Of a stretch of 64,000 bases of DNA, positions 41,755 to 50,951 are shown in pieces. The translations under genes were made by a program, and so were the position numbers. This DNA is from Verrucomicrobiota bacterium JB024 (lineage in GTDB: Bacteria; Verrucomicrobiota; Verrucomicrobiia; Opitutales; Cerasicoccaceae): contig JAUTCS010000118.1 of the NCBI GenBank assembly GCA_030673825.1, forward strand, positions 43,411 to 107,410. Direction: 5' to 3'. The notes below the pieces were generated by a model, which did not search any database, had not been told where the DNA came from, and saw only the letters and a program-made list of their open reading frames with translations. How positions within the stretch are numbered: position 1 is the stretch's first letter; every line of letters begins with the position of its first letter.

Positions 41755-42564
41755 TCAAACGCCGCGCGTTTGTTCTTCCATCACCGGGTTGGTCAGGCGG
41801 CCGATGCCGTCGATCTCGATGGTGACCTCATCGCCGGGGACGAGGAAGCGGGCCGGTTCGCGGGCGAAGCCGACCCCGGAGGGCGTGCCGGTGAGGATGA
41901 CCGTGCCCGGCAGGAGTGTCGTGCTCCCACTGACGAACGCGATTAGCTGCGGGATGGAAAAGATCAGGTCCGAGGTGTTGGAGTCCTGAAGGGTTTCGCC
42001 GTTGATAATCGTGCGCAGGCCGACGGCTTGCGGGTCGGCGAACTCGTCCAGCGTGCACAGGCACGGCCCCAGCGGGCAAAAGGTGTCAAAGGTCTTGCCG
42101 CGCACCCACTGGCGGCCGCCGCCGTTTTTCTGCCAGTCGCGGGCGCTCACGTCGTTGGCAGCGGTGTAGCCGAACACGTAGTCCATCGCTTCCGACTCGG
42201 GGATGTTCTTGCCCTGCTTGCCGATGACCACGGCCAGCTCGCACTCGTAGTCCACCTCGTCGCTGCGCAGGCCGCGCGGCAGCAGGATGGGGCCGCCGGG
42301 GTGCTGCACGGCAGTTGGGGCCTTCATAAAGATGACCGGATGCGGCGGCAACTTCGCCCCCTGCTCTTCGGCGTGGGCACGGTAGTTGAGGCCGATACAG
42401 AAGATCGCCGGCGGGCTGACCGGGGCGAGGAACGCGACGGGGAAGACCTCCTCGTCCGTTTCCTTAAACGCCGGGAACTCCCCCTCCAGCCGCAGGTAGC
42501 GCCCCTCGACCAGCTGCGCCCAGGCGCGGCTGCCGTCCGGCTGTTCGTGGCGGATGATCTTCAT
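41755..42564 (-). CDS. Fumarylacetoacetate hydrolase family protein
   Basis: Metal-dependent C-C bond hydrolase, decarboxylase or isomerase acting on oxo-acids; the substrate is unknown. The 269-residue product shows the FAH core: [25 protein letters not shown] (metal Glu/Asp), [28 protein letters not shown] and [13 protein letters not shown]. Such enzymes often act in aromatic or sugar-acid catabolism. It follows purS by 27 bp on the same strand, probably by chance operon rather than shared pathway. Confidence 0.9.
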   Translation of the reverse strand: MKIIRHEQPDGSRAWAQLVEGRYLRLEGEFPAFKETDEEVFPVAFLAPVSPPAIFCIGLNYRAHAEEQGAKLPPHPVIFMKAPTAVQHPGGPILLPRGLRSDEVDYECELAVVIGKQGKNIPESEAMDYVFGYTAANDVSARDWQKNGGGRQWVRGKTFDTFCPLGPCLCTLDEFADPQAVGLRTIINGETLQDSNTSDLIFSIPQLIAFVSGSTTLLPGTVILTGTPSGVGFAREPARFLVPGDEVTIEIDGIGRLTNPVMEEQTRGV

Positions 42565-42591
42565 CGCGGGTCAGGGAACGGCGCGGGCCGC

Positions 42592-42834
42592 TCAGGCTTC
42601 GATCTCGTAGCGGTAGTCCTCGATCACCGGGTTGCTCAGCAGGTCGTGGCAGAGCTTGTCCAGCGCGGAGCGAAACTCCGGCGTATCCTCGCGGTCCACC
42701 TCGAACTCCACGGTCTTGCCGACGCGGACATTCGCGGCGGAGGTAAAGCCCAGGCTGTGCATGGCGTGGCCCACGGCGGCGCCCTGCGGGTCGAGTACGT
42801 TCTTCTTCGGCGTGACAAAAACGATGATCTTCAC
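42592..42834 (-). CDS. purS: Phosphoribosylformylglycinamidine synthase subunit PurS
   Basis: Small subunit of the PurLSQ complex that makes FGAM in purine biosynthesis. The 80-residue product matches the family end to end: KIIVFVTPKKNVLDPQG, LGFTSAANVRVGKTVEF and CHDLLSNPVIEDYRYEI. I chose a GTG at 42834 because it places KIIVFVTPK at the N-terminus; the longer ORF starts from TTG. purQ and purL are not adjacent. Confidence 0.88.
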   Translation of the reverse strand: MKIIVFVTPKKNVLDPQGAAVGHAMHSLGFTSAANVRVGKTVEFEVDREDTPEFRSALDKLCHDLLSNPVIEDYRYEIEA

Positions 42835-42885
42835 ACGCCCCAGCAAGACAGTCCCGCGCCCCGCTGGCAAGCACTCTCGCCAAAT

Positions 42886-43929
42886 TTAAGTAGCCGCAGG
42901 CGGGGTCATGACGCGGGCCTTCACCGCCGCGGCGATGGCGGACAGCGGCAGCACCTCACAGGCGGCTTTCAGGGTGACGGCGGCCTTGGGCATCCCGTAA
43001 ACGACGCTGGTGGACTCGTCCTGAGCGATGGTGTGCCAGCCCTTGCGCCGCAGCGCGAGCATCCCCTCGGCCCCGTCGCGGCCCATCCCGGTGAGGAGAA
43101 CCCCCACCCCGCCGCCGTGCCAATAGTCCGCCGCCGAGTCGAAGAGCACGTCCACCGAGGGCCGGTTGATAAGGTTAGACGGCTCGGGGTCGTAGGCAAG
43201 AATTCCGCCCGGGCGCACGCACAGGTGCTCGTCCCGCCCGGCGATGAGCACTTCGCCCGCCTGGGGCACCTCACGGTGCGCGGCCAGGCGCACGGGGAGC
43301 TCGCTGCGGTGGTCCAGCCAGTCGGCCAGCCCGGCGGCGAAGTCCGGGTCCACATGCTGCACGATGACGACCGCCGCTGGAAAATCCGCCCCAAAGCCGG
43401 ACAAGAGCGCCGCCAGCGCCTGCGGGCCGCCAGTCGAAGCCCCCACCGCCACCAGCGGCGTATGACTGGGGTTCGCGGTACGCGTCGCTGGGAAAGAAGG
43501 TAGCGTGTACCCGCTGCCGGAGCGCGGGCTGCGGTGCCCGATGATGTAGCCCACGTGCGCGATTTTGTCCAATAAAGCCCGTCCGCCCTCGACATTGCCG
43601 TCCGGCCCCAGTGTCGGGGTGACGGCGGCGTCCAGCGCCCCGTGGCCCATGGCTTCATAGACCAGCTCGCCGTGGGTGGTGACCGAGGCGGTCACGATGA
43701 GAATGGCGCAGGGCGTCTCCTCCATGATCCGGCGGGTCGCCTCCACCCCGTCCATGACGGGCATGACGAGGTCCATCAGCACCAGGTCGGGTAAATCCTC
43801 CTTGCAGCGGCGGACGGCTTCCTCGCCGTCGCGGGCCATCCAGGCGACCTCGTGTTCGCCGGACTGAGAGACCACGCGCCGGAGCGCCTCGACGGCCAGG
43901 GCCATGTCGTTGACGATGGCGATCCTCAC
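42886..43929 (-). CDS. cheB: CheB-type chemoreceptor methylesterase (WspF position)
   Basis: Removes methyl groups from chemoreceptors, setting adaptation. The 347-residue product has a receiver domain (phospho-acceptor D53 in LVLMDLVMP), a linker, and the methylesterase domain with GASTGGP (catalytic Ser), VIVQHVD (His) and GMGRDGAEG (Asp). It starts with GTG overlapping the cheA stop by 4 bases. It is the last gene of the Wsp-like operon, equivalent to WspF. Confidence 0.95.
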   Translation of the reverse strand: MRIAIVNDMALAVEALRRVVSQSGEHEVAWMARDGEEAVRRCKEDLPDLVLMDLVMPVMDGVEATRRIMEETPCAILIVTASVTTHGELVYEAMGHGALDAAVTPTLGPDGNVEGGRALLDKIAHVGYIIGHRSPRSGSGYTLPSFPATRTANPSHTPLVAVGASTGGPQALAALLSGFGADFPAAVVIVQHVDPDFAAGLADWLDHRSELPVRLAAHREVPQAGEVLIAGRDEHLCVRPGGILAYDPEPSNLINRPSVDVLFDSAADYWHGGGVGVLLTGMGRDGAEGMLALRRKGWHTIAQDESTSVVYGMPKAAVTLKAACEVLPLSAIAAAVKARVMTPPAAT

Positions 43930-46352
43930 TCGCGGGGCCCTCCGATCAGGTCGTGCACCGCGCCAATAAAGGTCTCATCCTGAAAGCTGCTCTTGGTCAG
44001 GTAATAGTCGGCCCCGGCCTCCAGGCCCTTGAGCCGGTCCTCTTCGCGGTCCTTGTAGGAGACAATGATGACCGGCAGCCGCTCCAGCCGCGAGTCCTGC
44101 CGGATGCGCGAGACAAATTCGTAGCCGTTGAGCCGGGGCATGTCCACGTCGCTGACCACGAGGTCGAACTCGCCCAGGCGCACGGCGTTCCAGCCGTCCG
44201 CGCCGTCCACCGCCACCTCGACGGCGTACCCGGCGTTTTCCAAGAGCTGGCGCTCGGTCTCGCGCACGGTGATGGAGTCGTCCACCACGAGCACGCGCTT
44301 GGCGGGGGCCTTCTCCTCCTCCTGCGCGTAGCGGGCCTGGATGCTCTCGCCCCCGGCCAGCAGCTTGTCCACGGAGTGCACGAGGTCCTCCACGTCAAGG
44401 ATGAGGATGGGCTCGCCGTCCTCGGAGAGCGCGGCGGCGCTCACGCCGGGCACTTTGCCCAGGCGGCGGTCGAGCGGGCGCACGACCAGGTCGGTCTCGC
44501 CGGTGAGCTTGTCCACCTCGACGCCGTAAAGGTTGTTACGGTCATTGACGACTACGACGTTGATGTGGCGGGCGATCATGCTGACCGCCCCGGCCAGCCC
44601 GAGGGCCGAGCGCGAAGAGACCAGCCCGATGTTCTGCCCGTCGAGGTCGAAGTACTGACGGTTCTCCAGCACCTTGAGGTCCTGAATACTGAGCAGCAGC
44701 GTGCGGTTGATGCGGCTGAGGGGAAAGGCGTAGGGCTCGCCGTCGATCTCGACCAGCAGCGCCCGGATAACCGAACGGGTGATCGGCAGTTGCAGGTGGA
44801 AGGTCGTACCCTTGCCCAACTCGGAGGAGACGCGCACCTGCCCGCCGACCTCCTGCATGAGCGTCATAACCACGTCCAGCCCGACGCCGCGCCCGGAGAT
44901 TTCCGTCACCTGCTTGGCGGTGGAGAAGCCGGGCAGGAACAGAAACTCCAGCACCTCGTCGTCGTTGAGGTTTTGCGCCATCTCGGCGGTGGCGAGGTTC
45001 TTTTCGACAATCTTTTCGCGCAGGCGGGCCAGGTCGATCCCGCGCCCGTCGTCGCGCACCTCGACGATAAGCATCCCGGCGCTGTGCCGGGCGAGCAGGC
45101 GCAGGGTGCCGGTCTCGGGCTTCCCTGCGGCCTTGCGGTCGGCGGGCAATTCCAGTCCGTGGTCGCAGGCGTTGCGCAAGAGGTGGTTGAGCGGGGCCTC
45201 CAGGCGGTCGAGGATGTCGCGGTCCACCGGCGTGTCCCGACCCTCGATCTTGAAATCGATCTTCTTCGCGATGGTCTTGGCCAAGTCGCGGATGAGCCGC
45301 GGAAAGCCCTGCACCCCGTCGCCAAAGGGCCGCATCCGGCTCTCCAGCACCTCGCGGTAGAGGCGGTCGGACAAGAGCGTGTTGCGGCGGGAAAAGTTGT
45401 CGAATATCTCCAGTTGGTTGCGGATGGCGCGCAGGTTCTCTCCGGCGGCCAGGCGCACCTGAACGAACTGCCGCAGCAGGCTGGCGGCGTTCGCGCCGTT
45501 TTCGATCTGCTTGAGCCCGGCGTCGAGGCGGGTGTTGAGCTCGGTCTGGGCCTCCTTCAGACGCAGGAGCGTGTCGCGGAAATGCTCCAACTGGCGCGTC
45601 TCGACCAGGGTCTCGGCAGCCAGCCCCATGAGGCGGTTGAGATTGTCCGCCGACACACGCACGACCTGCTCGGCCCCGGCGGCCTTCGGAGCGGCCTTGG
45701 CCGAGGGCTTCGCGCCGACAGCGGCAGCGGCGGGCTTGGCGGGAGCGTCTGCTTTTTGCGTGGCGGAGGTGGAAGGTGCTTCAGACGAGGGGGCAGATGC
45801 AGACTCGGAGATAGCCGAAGCTTTGTCCTCCTCCGGCGCGGCAGCCCCGGCAGGCGGAGCCGCCTCGGCGGGAGGTTCGACAGAAGTGGGTTCAGCAGCG
45901 CCGGGTTCCGCGGGGGCGCCACCCGACCGAAATGCCTCGGGCACCGGACCGCCCGCGTGGACCTCGCGCAGGGCCTGCGTCAGGGCGTCCGAACGCGCCT
46001 TATTCCCCTCCAGCCAGGCGGGCATGGCGGCCGCATCGGGCCCGCCGGAGTCCACGAGAAAATCCACCGTCTGGAGCAGCAGGTCGAAAAACCCGTCCGG
46101 AAACTCCAGCTTGCCCTCGCCCACCTTGACAAAGATGTCCTCCAGCGCGTGCGCGACGGTCGAGACGACCTGGAGCCCGAGGATGCGCGCCGCGCCCTTG
46201 AGCGAGTGGGCCGCGCGCATCAGGTCGTTGATCAGCGCGGTGTCATGCGGAGCGCTCTCGAGCGCGAGCAGCCCGTTGTTGAGCGCCGAGCCATGCGTCT
46301 CCACCTCTTGTTGGTAGAGATCCAGCATGGAAAAATCGGGAGTGTCGCTCAT
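43926..46352 (-). CDS. cheA: Hybrid CheA histidine kinase with C-terminal receiver (WspE-like)
   Basis: Central kinase of the chemosensory array. In the 808-residue product an Hpt domain carries the phosphorylated His in MRAAHSLKGAARI. An Ala/Pro-rich linker (about 130-225) follows, then a dimerisation helix, GHKL kinase boxes (LNHLLRNACDHGLEL, VRDDGRGIDLARL, GRGVGLDVV, GKGTTFHLQLP), a CheW-like domain (about 540-670) and a receiver with VVDDS and VVSDVDMP (about 680-805). A kinase-receiver fusion is the layout of WspE and other alternative-function systems rather than of flagellar CheA. Ten bases separate it from the upstream CheW. Confidence 0.95.
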   Translation of the reverse strand: MSDTPDFSMLDLYQQEVETHGSALNNGLLALESAPHDTALINDLMRAAHSLKGAARILGLQVVSTVAHALEDIFVKVGEGKLEFPDGFFDLLLQTVDFLVDSGGPDAAAMPAWLEGNKARSDALTQALREVHAGGPVPEAFRSGGAPAEPGAAEPTSVEPPAEAAPPAGAAAPEEDKASAISESASAPSSEAPSTSATQKADAPAKPAAAAVGAKPSAKAAPKAAGAEQVVRVSADNLNRLMGLAAETLVETRQLEHFRDTLLRLKEAQTELNTRLDAGLKQIENGANAASLLRQFVQVRLAAGENLRAIRNQLEIFDNFSRRNTLLSDRLYREVLESRMRPFGDGVQGFPRLIRDLAKTIAKKIDFKIEGRDTPVDRDILDRLEAPLNHLLRNACDHGLELPADRKAAGKPETGTLRLLARHSAGMLIVEVRDDGRGIDLARLREKIVEKNLATAEMAQNLNDDEVLEFLFLPGFSTAKQVTEISGRGVGLDVVMTLMQEVGGQVRVSSELGKGTTFHLQLPITRSVIRALLVEIDGEPYAFPLSRINRTLLLSIQDLKVLENRQYFDLDGQNIGLVSSRSALGLAGAVSMIARHINVVVVNDRNNLYGVEVDKLTGETDLVVRPLDRRLGKVPGVSAAALSEDGEPILILDVEDLVHSVDKLLAGGESIQARYAQEEEKAPAKRVLVVDDSITVRETERQLLENAGYAVEVAVDGADGWNAVRLGEFDLVVSDVDMPRLNGYEFVSRIRQDSRLERLPVIIVSYKDREEDRLKGLEAGADYYLTKSSFQDETFIGAVHDLIGGPRE

Positions 46353-46361
46353 CGTTGAAGT

Positions 46362-46949
46362 CTAGAGGGTCTTGCTCGCCAGGCTGTGAAAAACCAGTTC
46401 GTCGTCGAGCCAGCCGATCTGCTGGCCGCGCAGGCTGAACAAGCCCCGCGTGTACGTGGCCAGGGCCTTGGAAACGGTGACCGGCACGGCCTGCATCTGT
46501 TCCAGTTCGAAGTGCACCACGCCATACACCTCCTCCACCCGGAAGGCGAAGGCGTCCCCCTCGCGGGCGATGAGGATCATCCGGCGGTAAACGCGGCGGC
46601 TGAGCGAGGCGGCCTCGTCCTTGCGCTCGGCCAGACCCAGCAGCGCCCGCAGGGACACGGTCAGCTGGAGCTCGCCGCGGACATTCGTCACACCGCGCAG
46701 CACGGCGTTCGTCCGGCGCGGGATGCGGTGGACCGCGCCCTCGGAGCAGACTTCCTTAACCACCCCGCAGCGCAGCGCCAGCCACTCGTCGCGCAGGCGG
46801 AACACCAACAGCGGCACGGTCTCGCGTACCTCTTCCTCGGGCGGATTCTTGATCCGCTCGATCCACTCCTCGCGGTAACCCTCGGGATAGGGGCGGTCGA
46901 GCAGGCTCTCGATCCGGCGGGCCTCGTCGGATGGCAAGGGCTCAGACAT
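46362..46949 (-). CDS. cheW: CheW-like coupling protein (WspD position)
   Basis: Links receptors to the kinase. The 195-residue product has an extra N-terminal segment (about 1-55) and a CheW domain from TVPLLVFRLRDEWLAL, with VHRIPRRTNAVLRGVTNVRGEL and the terminal LFSLRGQQIGWLDDELVF. It is one of two CheW proteins in the operon. I chose the ATG at 46949, which overlaps the end of the cheR-TPR gene by 8 bases; the longer ORF reads back into that gene. Confidence 0.88.
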   Translation of the reverse strand: MSEPLPSDEARRIESLLDRPYPEGYREEWIERIKNPPEEEVRETVPLLVFRLRDEWLALRCGVVKEVCSEGAVHRIPRRTNAVLRGVTNVRGELQLTVSLRALLGLAERKDEAASLSRRVYRRMILIAREGDAFAFRVEEVYGVVHFELEQMQAVPVTVSKALATYTRGLFSLRGQQIGWLDDELVFHSLASKTL

Positions 46950-48270
46950 GGGCGGCCTCCTCCAGCTTGCGGGCACGAGCACGCAGACGCTGCGCCTCCT
47001 GCGGGGCACCCCGCCGCTCGGCCAGCAGCGCCATTTGAATGATTGCGTCCAGGTGGTTCGGGTTCAGGTAAAGGGCCTTCCGGATGCAGGTCTCGGCCTC
47101 GGCCAGGCGGGAAGAGGCCATCTCGATTTGCCCGAGCAAAAAGAGCGCGTCCGAGCTGGGCGGATGCCGCTGCAAGAGGCCCAGGCAGTGCTCGCGGGCC
47201 GCGTCAAGCTCCCCCTGGTCGGCCAGCCGGGCGACCCGCGCCAGCACCGCTTCCGGGGGCTCCGGGGCAGGCGCGGACGGGTCGGGAGAGAGCCGGTCGG
47301 GAGCGGCGGCAGCGGGTGCTTCTCCCGGGCCGGACGAACGGGCCGTGGATTTACCGGAGGCAACGGCCCCCGGGCGCACCGCGCGGGCGCCAGCGGATTT
47401 TTTCGCGGGCCGGCGAGCCGGGCGCGCGGAGCGGGCCGGAAGCGGCGCGGACGGGTCGGGCAGCAGCCGCTCGCGATGGCGGTAGCAGAACGCCCCGGAC
47501 GGCCCCGCCGGCTCGAAATCCCCCGTCAGCACCGACAACCCATCGGCGTGCCCGACGAAGAACAGCCCGTCGTCGGACAAGAGCTGACGGAGGTGGCCCA
47601 CCACGCTGCGGCGGGCGTCCTCGCAAAAGTAGATCAGCACGTTGCGGCAGAAAATGATGTCGAAGGAGGGCGCGAAGGCCAGGCTGCCCGGATCGAGCAG
47701 GTTGCAGCGGTTGAAGGATATACAGGCTCGGATGTTTTCGCGCACACGCAGGTTCCCGTCGGGCAGCGTCTCGAAGTGATGACGGCGCCCCTCGGCGTCC
47801 TGCCCCCGGAACGCCATCGGGCGGTACTCGCCCAGCCGGGCGTGCACGAGGTTGCGCTCGCTCACGTCACCGGCGTACACGCGGAAGCTCTTCACCGGCA
47901 GGCCCGCGTCGAGCAGCGTCATGGCGATCGAGTACGGCTCCGGGCCGGAGGCGCAGGGCACGCTGAGCACGCGCAGCAGCCGCTCGTCCCCCTCGCGGGG
48001 ACGCCAGACCGACTGCACCCAGTTGGCCAGAAAATCAAACGGCGCCCGGTCCCGGAAAAACCACGATTCGGGCACGAGCAGCTCATCGACAAACGCCTCG
48101 AACTCCTGCGGCGAACGCCCCAGCAGCTCCAGATAGCCCTCCTCGTCGGCCACCTGCGCGTGGCGCATACGGTGGTGCACCGCGACGAGACAGCCCGGCC
48201 CTTGCAGGGTGGCATCGTCGAGCCCATAGGTGCGCCGCAGCCGCGCAGCCAGTTCCGGCGGGAGCTTCAT
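46942..48270 (-). CDS. cheR: CheR-type methyltransferase with C-terminal TPR (WspC-like)
   Basis: SAM-dependent methyltransferase that methylates receptor glutamates. The 442-residue product has an N-terminal CheR domain with ESWFFRDRAPFDFLA, LSVPCASGPEPYSIAM (SAM site) and FDIIFCRNVLIYF. A Pro/Ala/Ser-rich linker (about 270-345) leads to TPR-like helices at the C-terminus (LLGQIEMASSRLAEAETCI, ALYLNPNHLDAI). The TPR extension is the mark of WspC. I chose the ATG at 48270, overlapping the upstream cheW stop by 4 bases. Confidence 0.93.
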   Translation of the reverse strand: MKLPPELAARLRRTYGLDDATLQGPGCLVAVHHRMRHAQVADEEGYLELLGRSPQEFEAFVDELLVPESWFFRDRAPFDFLANWVQSVWRPREGDERLLRVLSVPCASGPEPYSIAMTLLDAGLPVKSFRVYAGDVSERNLVHARLGEYRPMAFRGQDAEGRRHHFETLPDGNLRVRENIRACISFNRCNLLDPGSLAFAPSFDIIFCRNVLIYFCEDARRSVVGHLRQLLSDDGLFFVGHADGLSVLTGDFEPAGPSGAFCYRHRERLLPDPSAPLPARSARPARRPAKKSAGARAVRPGAVASGKSTARSSGPGEAPAAAAPDRLSPDPSAPAPEPPEAVLARVARLADQGELDAAREHCLGLLQRHPPSSDALFLLGQIEMASSRLAEAETCIRKALYLNPNHLDAIIQMALLAERRGAPQEAQRLRARARKLEEAAHV

Positions 48271-48728
48271 GCCGGGACCTCCTGGCGCTCTTTTAAAATG
48301 GCGAGCAGCTCTGGCGTGATCAGCTCCTCGACCTCCACGCACTGCACGAGCGCACCCTGCTCGTCCTTGACCAAGCGTCCCAGATGAGGGGCGTCCGGCG
48401 GGCGCACACCGGGGTCGAGCCAGGCGTCGTCGGCCACGTTGAGCGTGTCCGTCACCTTCTCCGCCAGCAGGGCGAAGAGCCGCCCGCCCGCCTCGTCGGC
48501 CCGCACCACCAGGTAGCGCGTGCTCAAAAAAATCTCCGCCGGGCGGCCTACCGTGAGCTCGCACAGGTCGATCACGGGCAGGATCTTTCCGCGGTACTCG
48601 AAGATGCCCTTGACCGACGCGGGGGTGCCCGGCACCTCACACACCGGCATGGCGGGGACGACCTCCACCACCCGCTGCGAATCCAGTCCGTAGCGCCGCT
48701 GGCCGAGTTGGAACAGAATGATCAGCAT
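48267..48728 (-). CDS. cheW: CheW coupling protein (WspB position)
   Basis: The 153-residue single-domain CheW: LIILFQLGQRRYGLDSQRV, the receptor/kinase contact region VCEVPGTPASVKGIFEYRGK and VIDLCELTVG. It is encoded directly after the receptors, as WspB is. It overlaps the cheR start by 4 bases. Confidence 0.92.
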   Translation of the reverse strand: MLIILFQLGQRRYGLDSQRVVEVVPAMPVCEVPGTPASVKGIFEYRGKILPVIDLCELTVGRPAEIFLSTRYLVVRADEAGGRLFALLAEKVTDTLNVADDAWLDPGVRPPDAPHLGRLVKDEQGALVQCVEVEELITPELLAILKERQEVPA

Positions 48729-48746
48729 GGTTGCTCGGGTGGGGCC

Positions 48747-50951
48747 TCAGTCGCCGGAGGGCTTTTTCGGGCGCATGGGAAAGGGCATATTCGTCATCCC
48801 GGTGGCGTGGCGCTCGGCCACCTTGAACCGGGCGACTTCGCGCCGCAGGTTGTTGACCGCGGTGTGGAGCGCCTGCGTGGCCTTGTCGAACTCGACCAGC
48901 GAATCCGCGCTGCGCTGCGCGCCCTCCTTCAGGTTGGTCATGGCGTCGCTGATCTGGGCCGCGCCCTGAGTCTGCGACTGCATGCCCTCGCGTACCTCGG
49001 AGAAGCGCGGGGAGAGCTCCTGCACGCGGCTGATGATCCCGTCGAGCTGCCCGCTGAGCTCGTCGATCTCACCAACGCCGGTACGCACGCCCTCGGAAAA
49101 CTTGTCCATCTCCATGACCCCGGCGGAGACAGCGGACTGCATCTCCTTCACCATCTGGTCAATGTCCACCGTGGCCTTGGCGGTCTGGCTGGCCAGGCGG
49201 CGGATTTCCCTTGCCACCACGGCGAAGCCCAGGCCGAACTCGCCCGCCTTTTCCGCCTCGATGGCGGCATTGAGCGAGAGCAGGTTCGTCTGCTCGGAGA
49301 CCTTGGCGATGGCGGTGACGATGCGGGTGATGTTGCTGGCCTTGTCGGAAATGGCGGCCAGCTTGTCCGAAATGGACTGCGTGGCCTCGTCGAGGTGGGC
49401 CATGGCCTCGGCCATGGCAGCGAGCTGCACGCGCCCGCTCTCGGCCATCCCAGCGGTTTCGCGGGAGCTGGTGGAGACGCCGTCCATGGTGTTGAGCAGC
49501 TCGCGCGAGGTGGCGGTGATCTGGCTGACAGCGGCGGCAATCTGCGTGGTGGACGCGCCGAAGTCCTGGATCGTCGCCTCCTGTGACTTGGCCGTGCCGG
49601 TGATGCGCGTGGCGGTGGAGACGAGCTGGATGGTCGCGCTTTTAACCTGAAGCAGCAGACTGTTGAGGCTTCCGACCATGTCCTTGATCGCCTGCAGGAG
49701 CTGGCCGGACTCGTCCTTGGTGTCCACCTCGACCTCGGCGGTGAGGTCGCCGCGGGCGACGCGCTGGGCCAGTTCGTTCGCCACGCTGATGCGGCGCGAG
49801 AAGGAGTTGGCGAAGAACCAGATGATGAGAATAATCAGCAGGACGGTCGCCGCGACCATGGCAAAGGTCAGGGCGGCGGCCTCGCGGGTGGGCTCCATCA
49901 CCTCGCTGCGGCTGACGCTCATAACCAGCCGCCAACCCCCGGTGGGGATGTACGCGCTGGCGATAAAGGAGTGCTCACCGTGCAGGGGGTCGTCGATCTC
50001 GACCACCTCGGTGTTCTTGCGCGAGAGAGAGAAGCGCTGGAAAAGATCGCGGTAGGTGTTGCTGACATCGTCGCCGAGGAGGCGCTCAGCCTTGGCCGGG
50101 TCGAACTCGAGCTTCCCGGTGCTCTCGTCGAAGCTGAAGACACCGGTCAGGATACGGCCGGGACCGGCCGGGTTTTTCTGGACGAAGAGCTGCTCGATCG
50201 GGGCGGTGCGCAGGTCGCTGCCGTAGGTGGTGGCAACGATCCGGCCCCGGCTGCTGATGAGGAAGAACTCCGCCGAGTCGTAGGGCTTGAGCTTGTTGAT
50301 AAACTCATCGAGGAAGTCCAGCCCGCGGTCAATCCCGACCATCCCACGGAAGCGCCCGTCGATGATGATCGGGCTGATCTGCTCCACGATGAGGTTGGCC
50401 TGGTTGTACACGTACGGCTCGGTGATGAGGAAGGTCTCGCTGTCGCCGCGGATGTACTTCTCCTTCACCCCGGCGTAGTAGAGGGCGTTCTCCATGTCCA
50501 CGAGCGGCTCCAGCGTGTACGCGCCATTGCTCTGCGGATCGCGGAACCAGTAGGCCAGGAAACGCCCGTCCTCGCCCAGGTAAGTGTCCCCGTCCTTGAA
50601 CTTCTGCACGTAGTCGGCGTCCTGCCCGTCGGCGTTGGGCTCGTAGCCGCAGCCGGCCCCGATGAACTCCGGAAAGGTGTCGAGCACGCTGCGCAGCAGG
50701 GCGATGGTGTCCTCGCGCCGACCGAAGAGGCCGTTCTCCTGTGCCAGGGAGAGGGAGCGCACGACCGAAATGGTCTCGCTGTTGCCCTTCTCAATCTCCA
50801 TGGCGGCCCGCTGGAGTTCCTCGGCGATGAGTTTTTTCTGCCCGTCGAGCATGTCCTCGTGCACCCGAGCCATGTTAAAGGCGGCCAGCCCGAGCATAAT
50901 CACCAGCACGGGCAACACCATGGTCAGCAGAATTTTCGAACGCAGTCTCAT
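48747..50951 (-). CDS. Methyl-accepting chemotaxis protein, dCache type
   Basis: The 734-residue product has TM1 (about 8-28), a large periplasmic double-Cache sensor (about 35-355, with [15 protein letters not shown] and [15 protein letters not shown]), TM2 (about 368-390), HAMP, and a cytoplasmic signalling hairpin including [20 protein letters not shown]. The C-terminus is nearly colinear with that of the upstream receptor, so the two arose by duplication with different sensor domains. It overlaps the upstream receptor stop by four bases. Confidence 0.93.
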   Translation of the reverse strand: MRLRSKILLTMVLPVLVIMLGLAAFNMARVHEDMLDGQKKLIAEELQRAAMEIEKGNSETISVVRSLSLAQENGLFGRREDTIALLRSVLDTFPEFIGAGCGYEPNADGQDADYVQKFKDGDTYLGEDGRFLAYWFRDPQSNGAYTLEPLVDMENALYYAGVKEKYIRGDSETFLITEPYVYNQANLIVEQISPIIIDGRFRGMVGIDRGLDFLDEFINKLKPYDSAEFFLISSRGRIVATTYGSDLRTAPIEQLFVQKNPAGPGRILTGVFSFDESTGKLEFDPAKAERLLGDDVSNTYRDLFQRFSLSRKNTEVVEIDDPLHGEHSFIASAYIPTGGWRLVMSVSRSEVMEPTREAAALTFAMVAATVLLIILIIWFFANSFSRRISVANELAQRVARGDLTAEVEVDTKDESGQLLQAIKDMVGSLNSLLLQVKSATIQLVSTATRITGTAKSQEATIQDFGASTTQIAAAVSQITATSRELLNTMDGVSTSSRETAGMAESGRVQLAAMAEAMAHLDEATQSISDKLAAISDKASNITRIVTAIAKVSEQTNLLSLNAAIEAEKAGEFGLGFAVVAREIRRLASQTAKATVDIDQMVKEMQSAVSAGVMEMDKFSEGVRTGVGEIDELSGQLDGIISRVQELSPRFSEVREGMQSQTQGAAQISDAMTNLKEGAQRSADSLVEFDKATQALHTAVNNLRREVARFKVAERHATGMTNMPFPMRPKKPSGD

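Noticed and set aside
43953..46358. 801-codon plus-strand ORF opposite cheA
   Set aside because: Antisense of a strongly recognisable CheA; no protein-like features.
46942..48564. 540-codon version of the CheR-TPR gene
   Set aside because: The extra N-terminus overlaps the upstream cheW in another frame and lacks similarity; the ATG at 48270 gives the standard CheR start.
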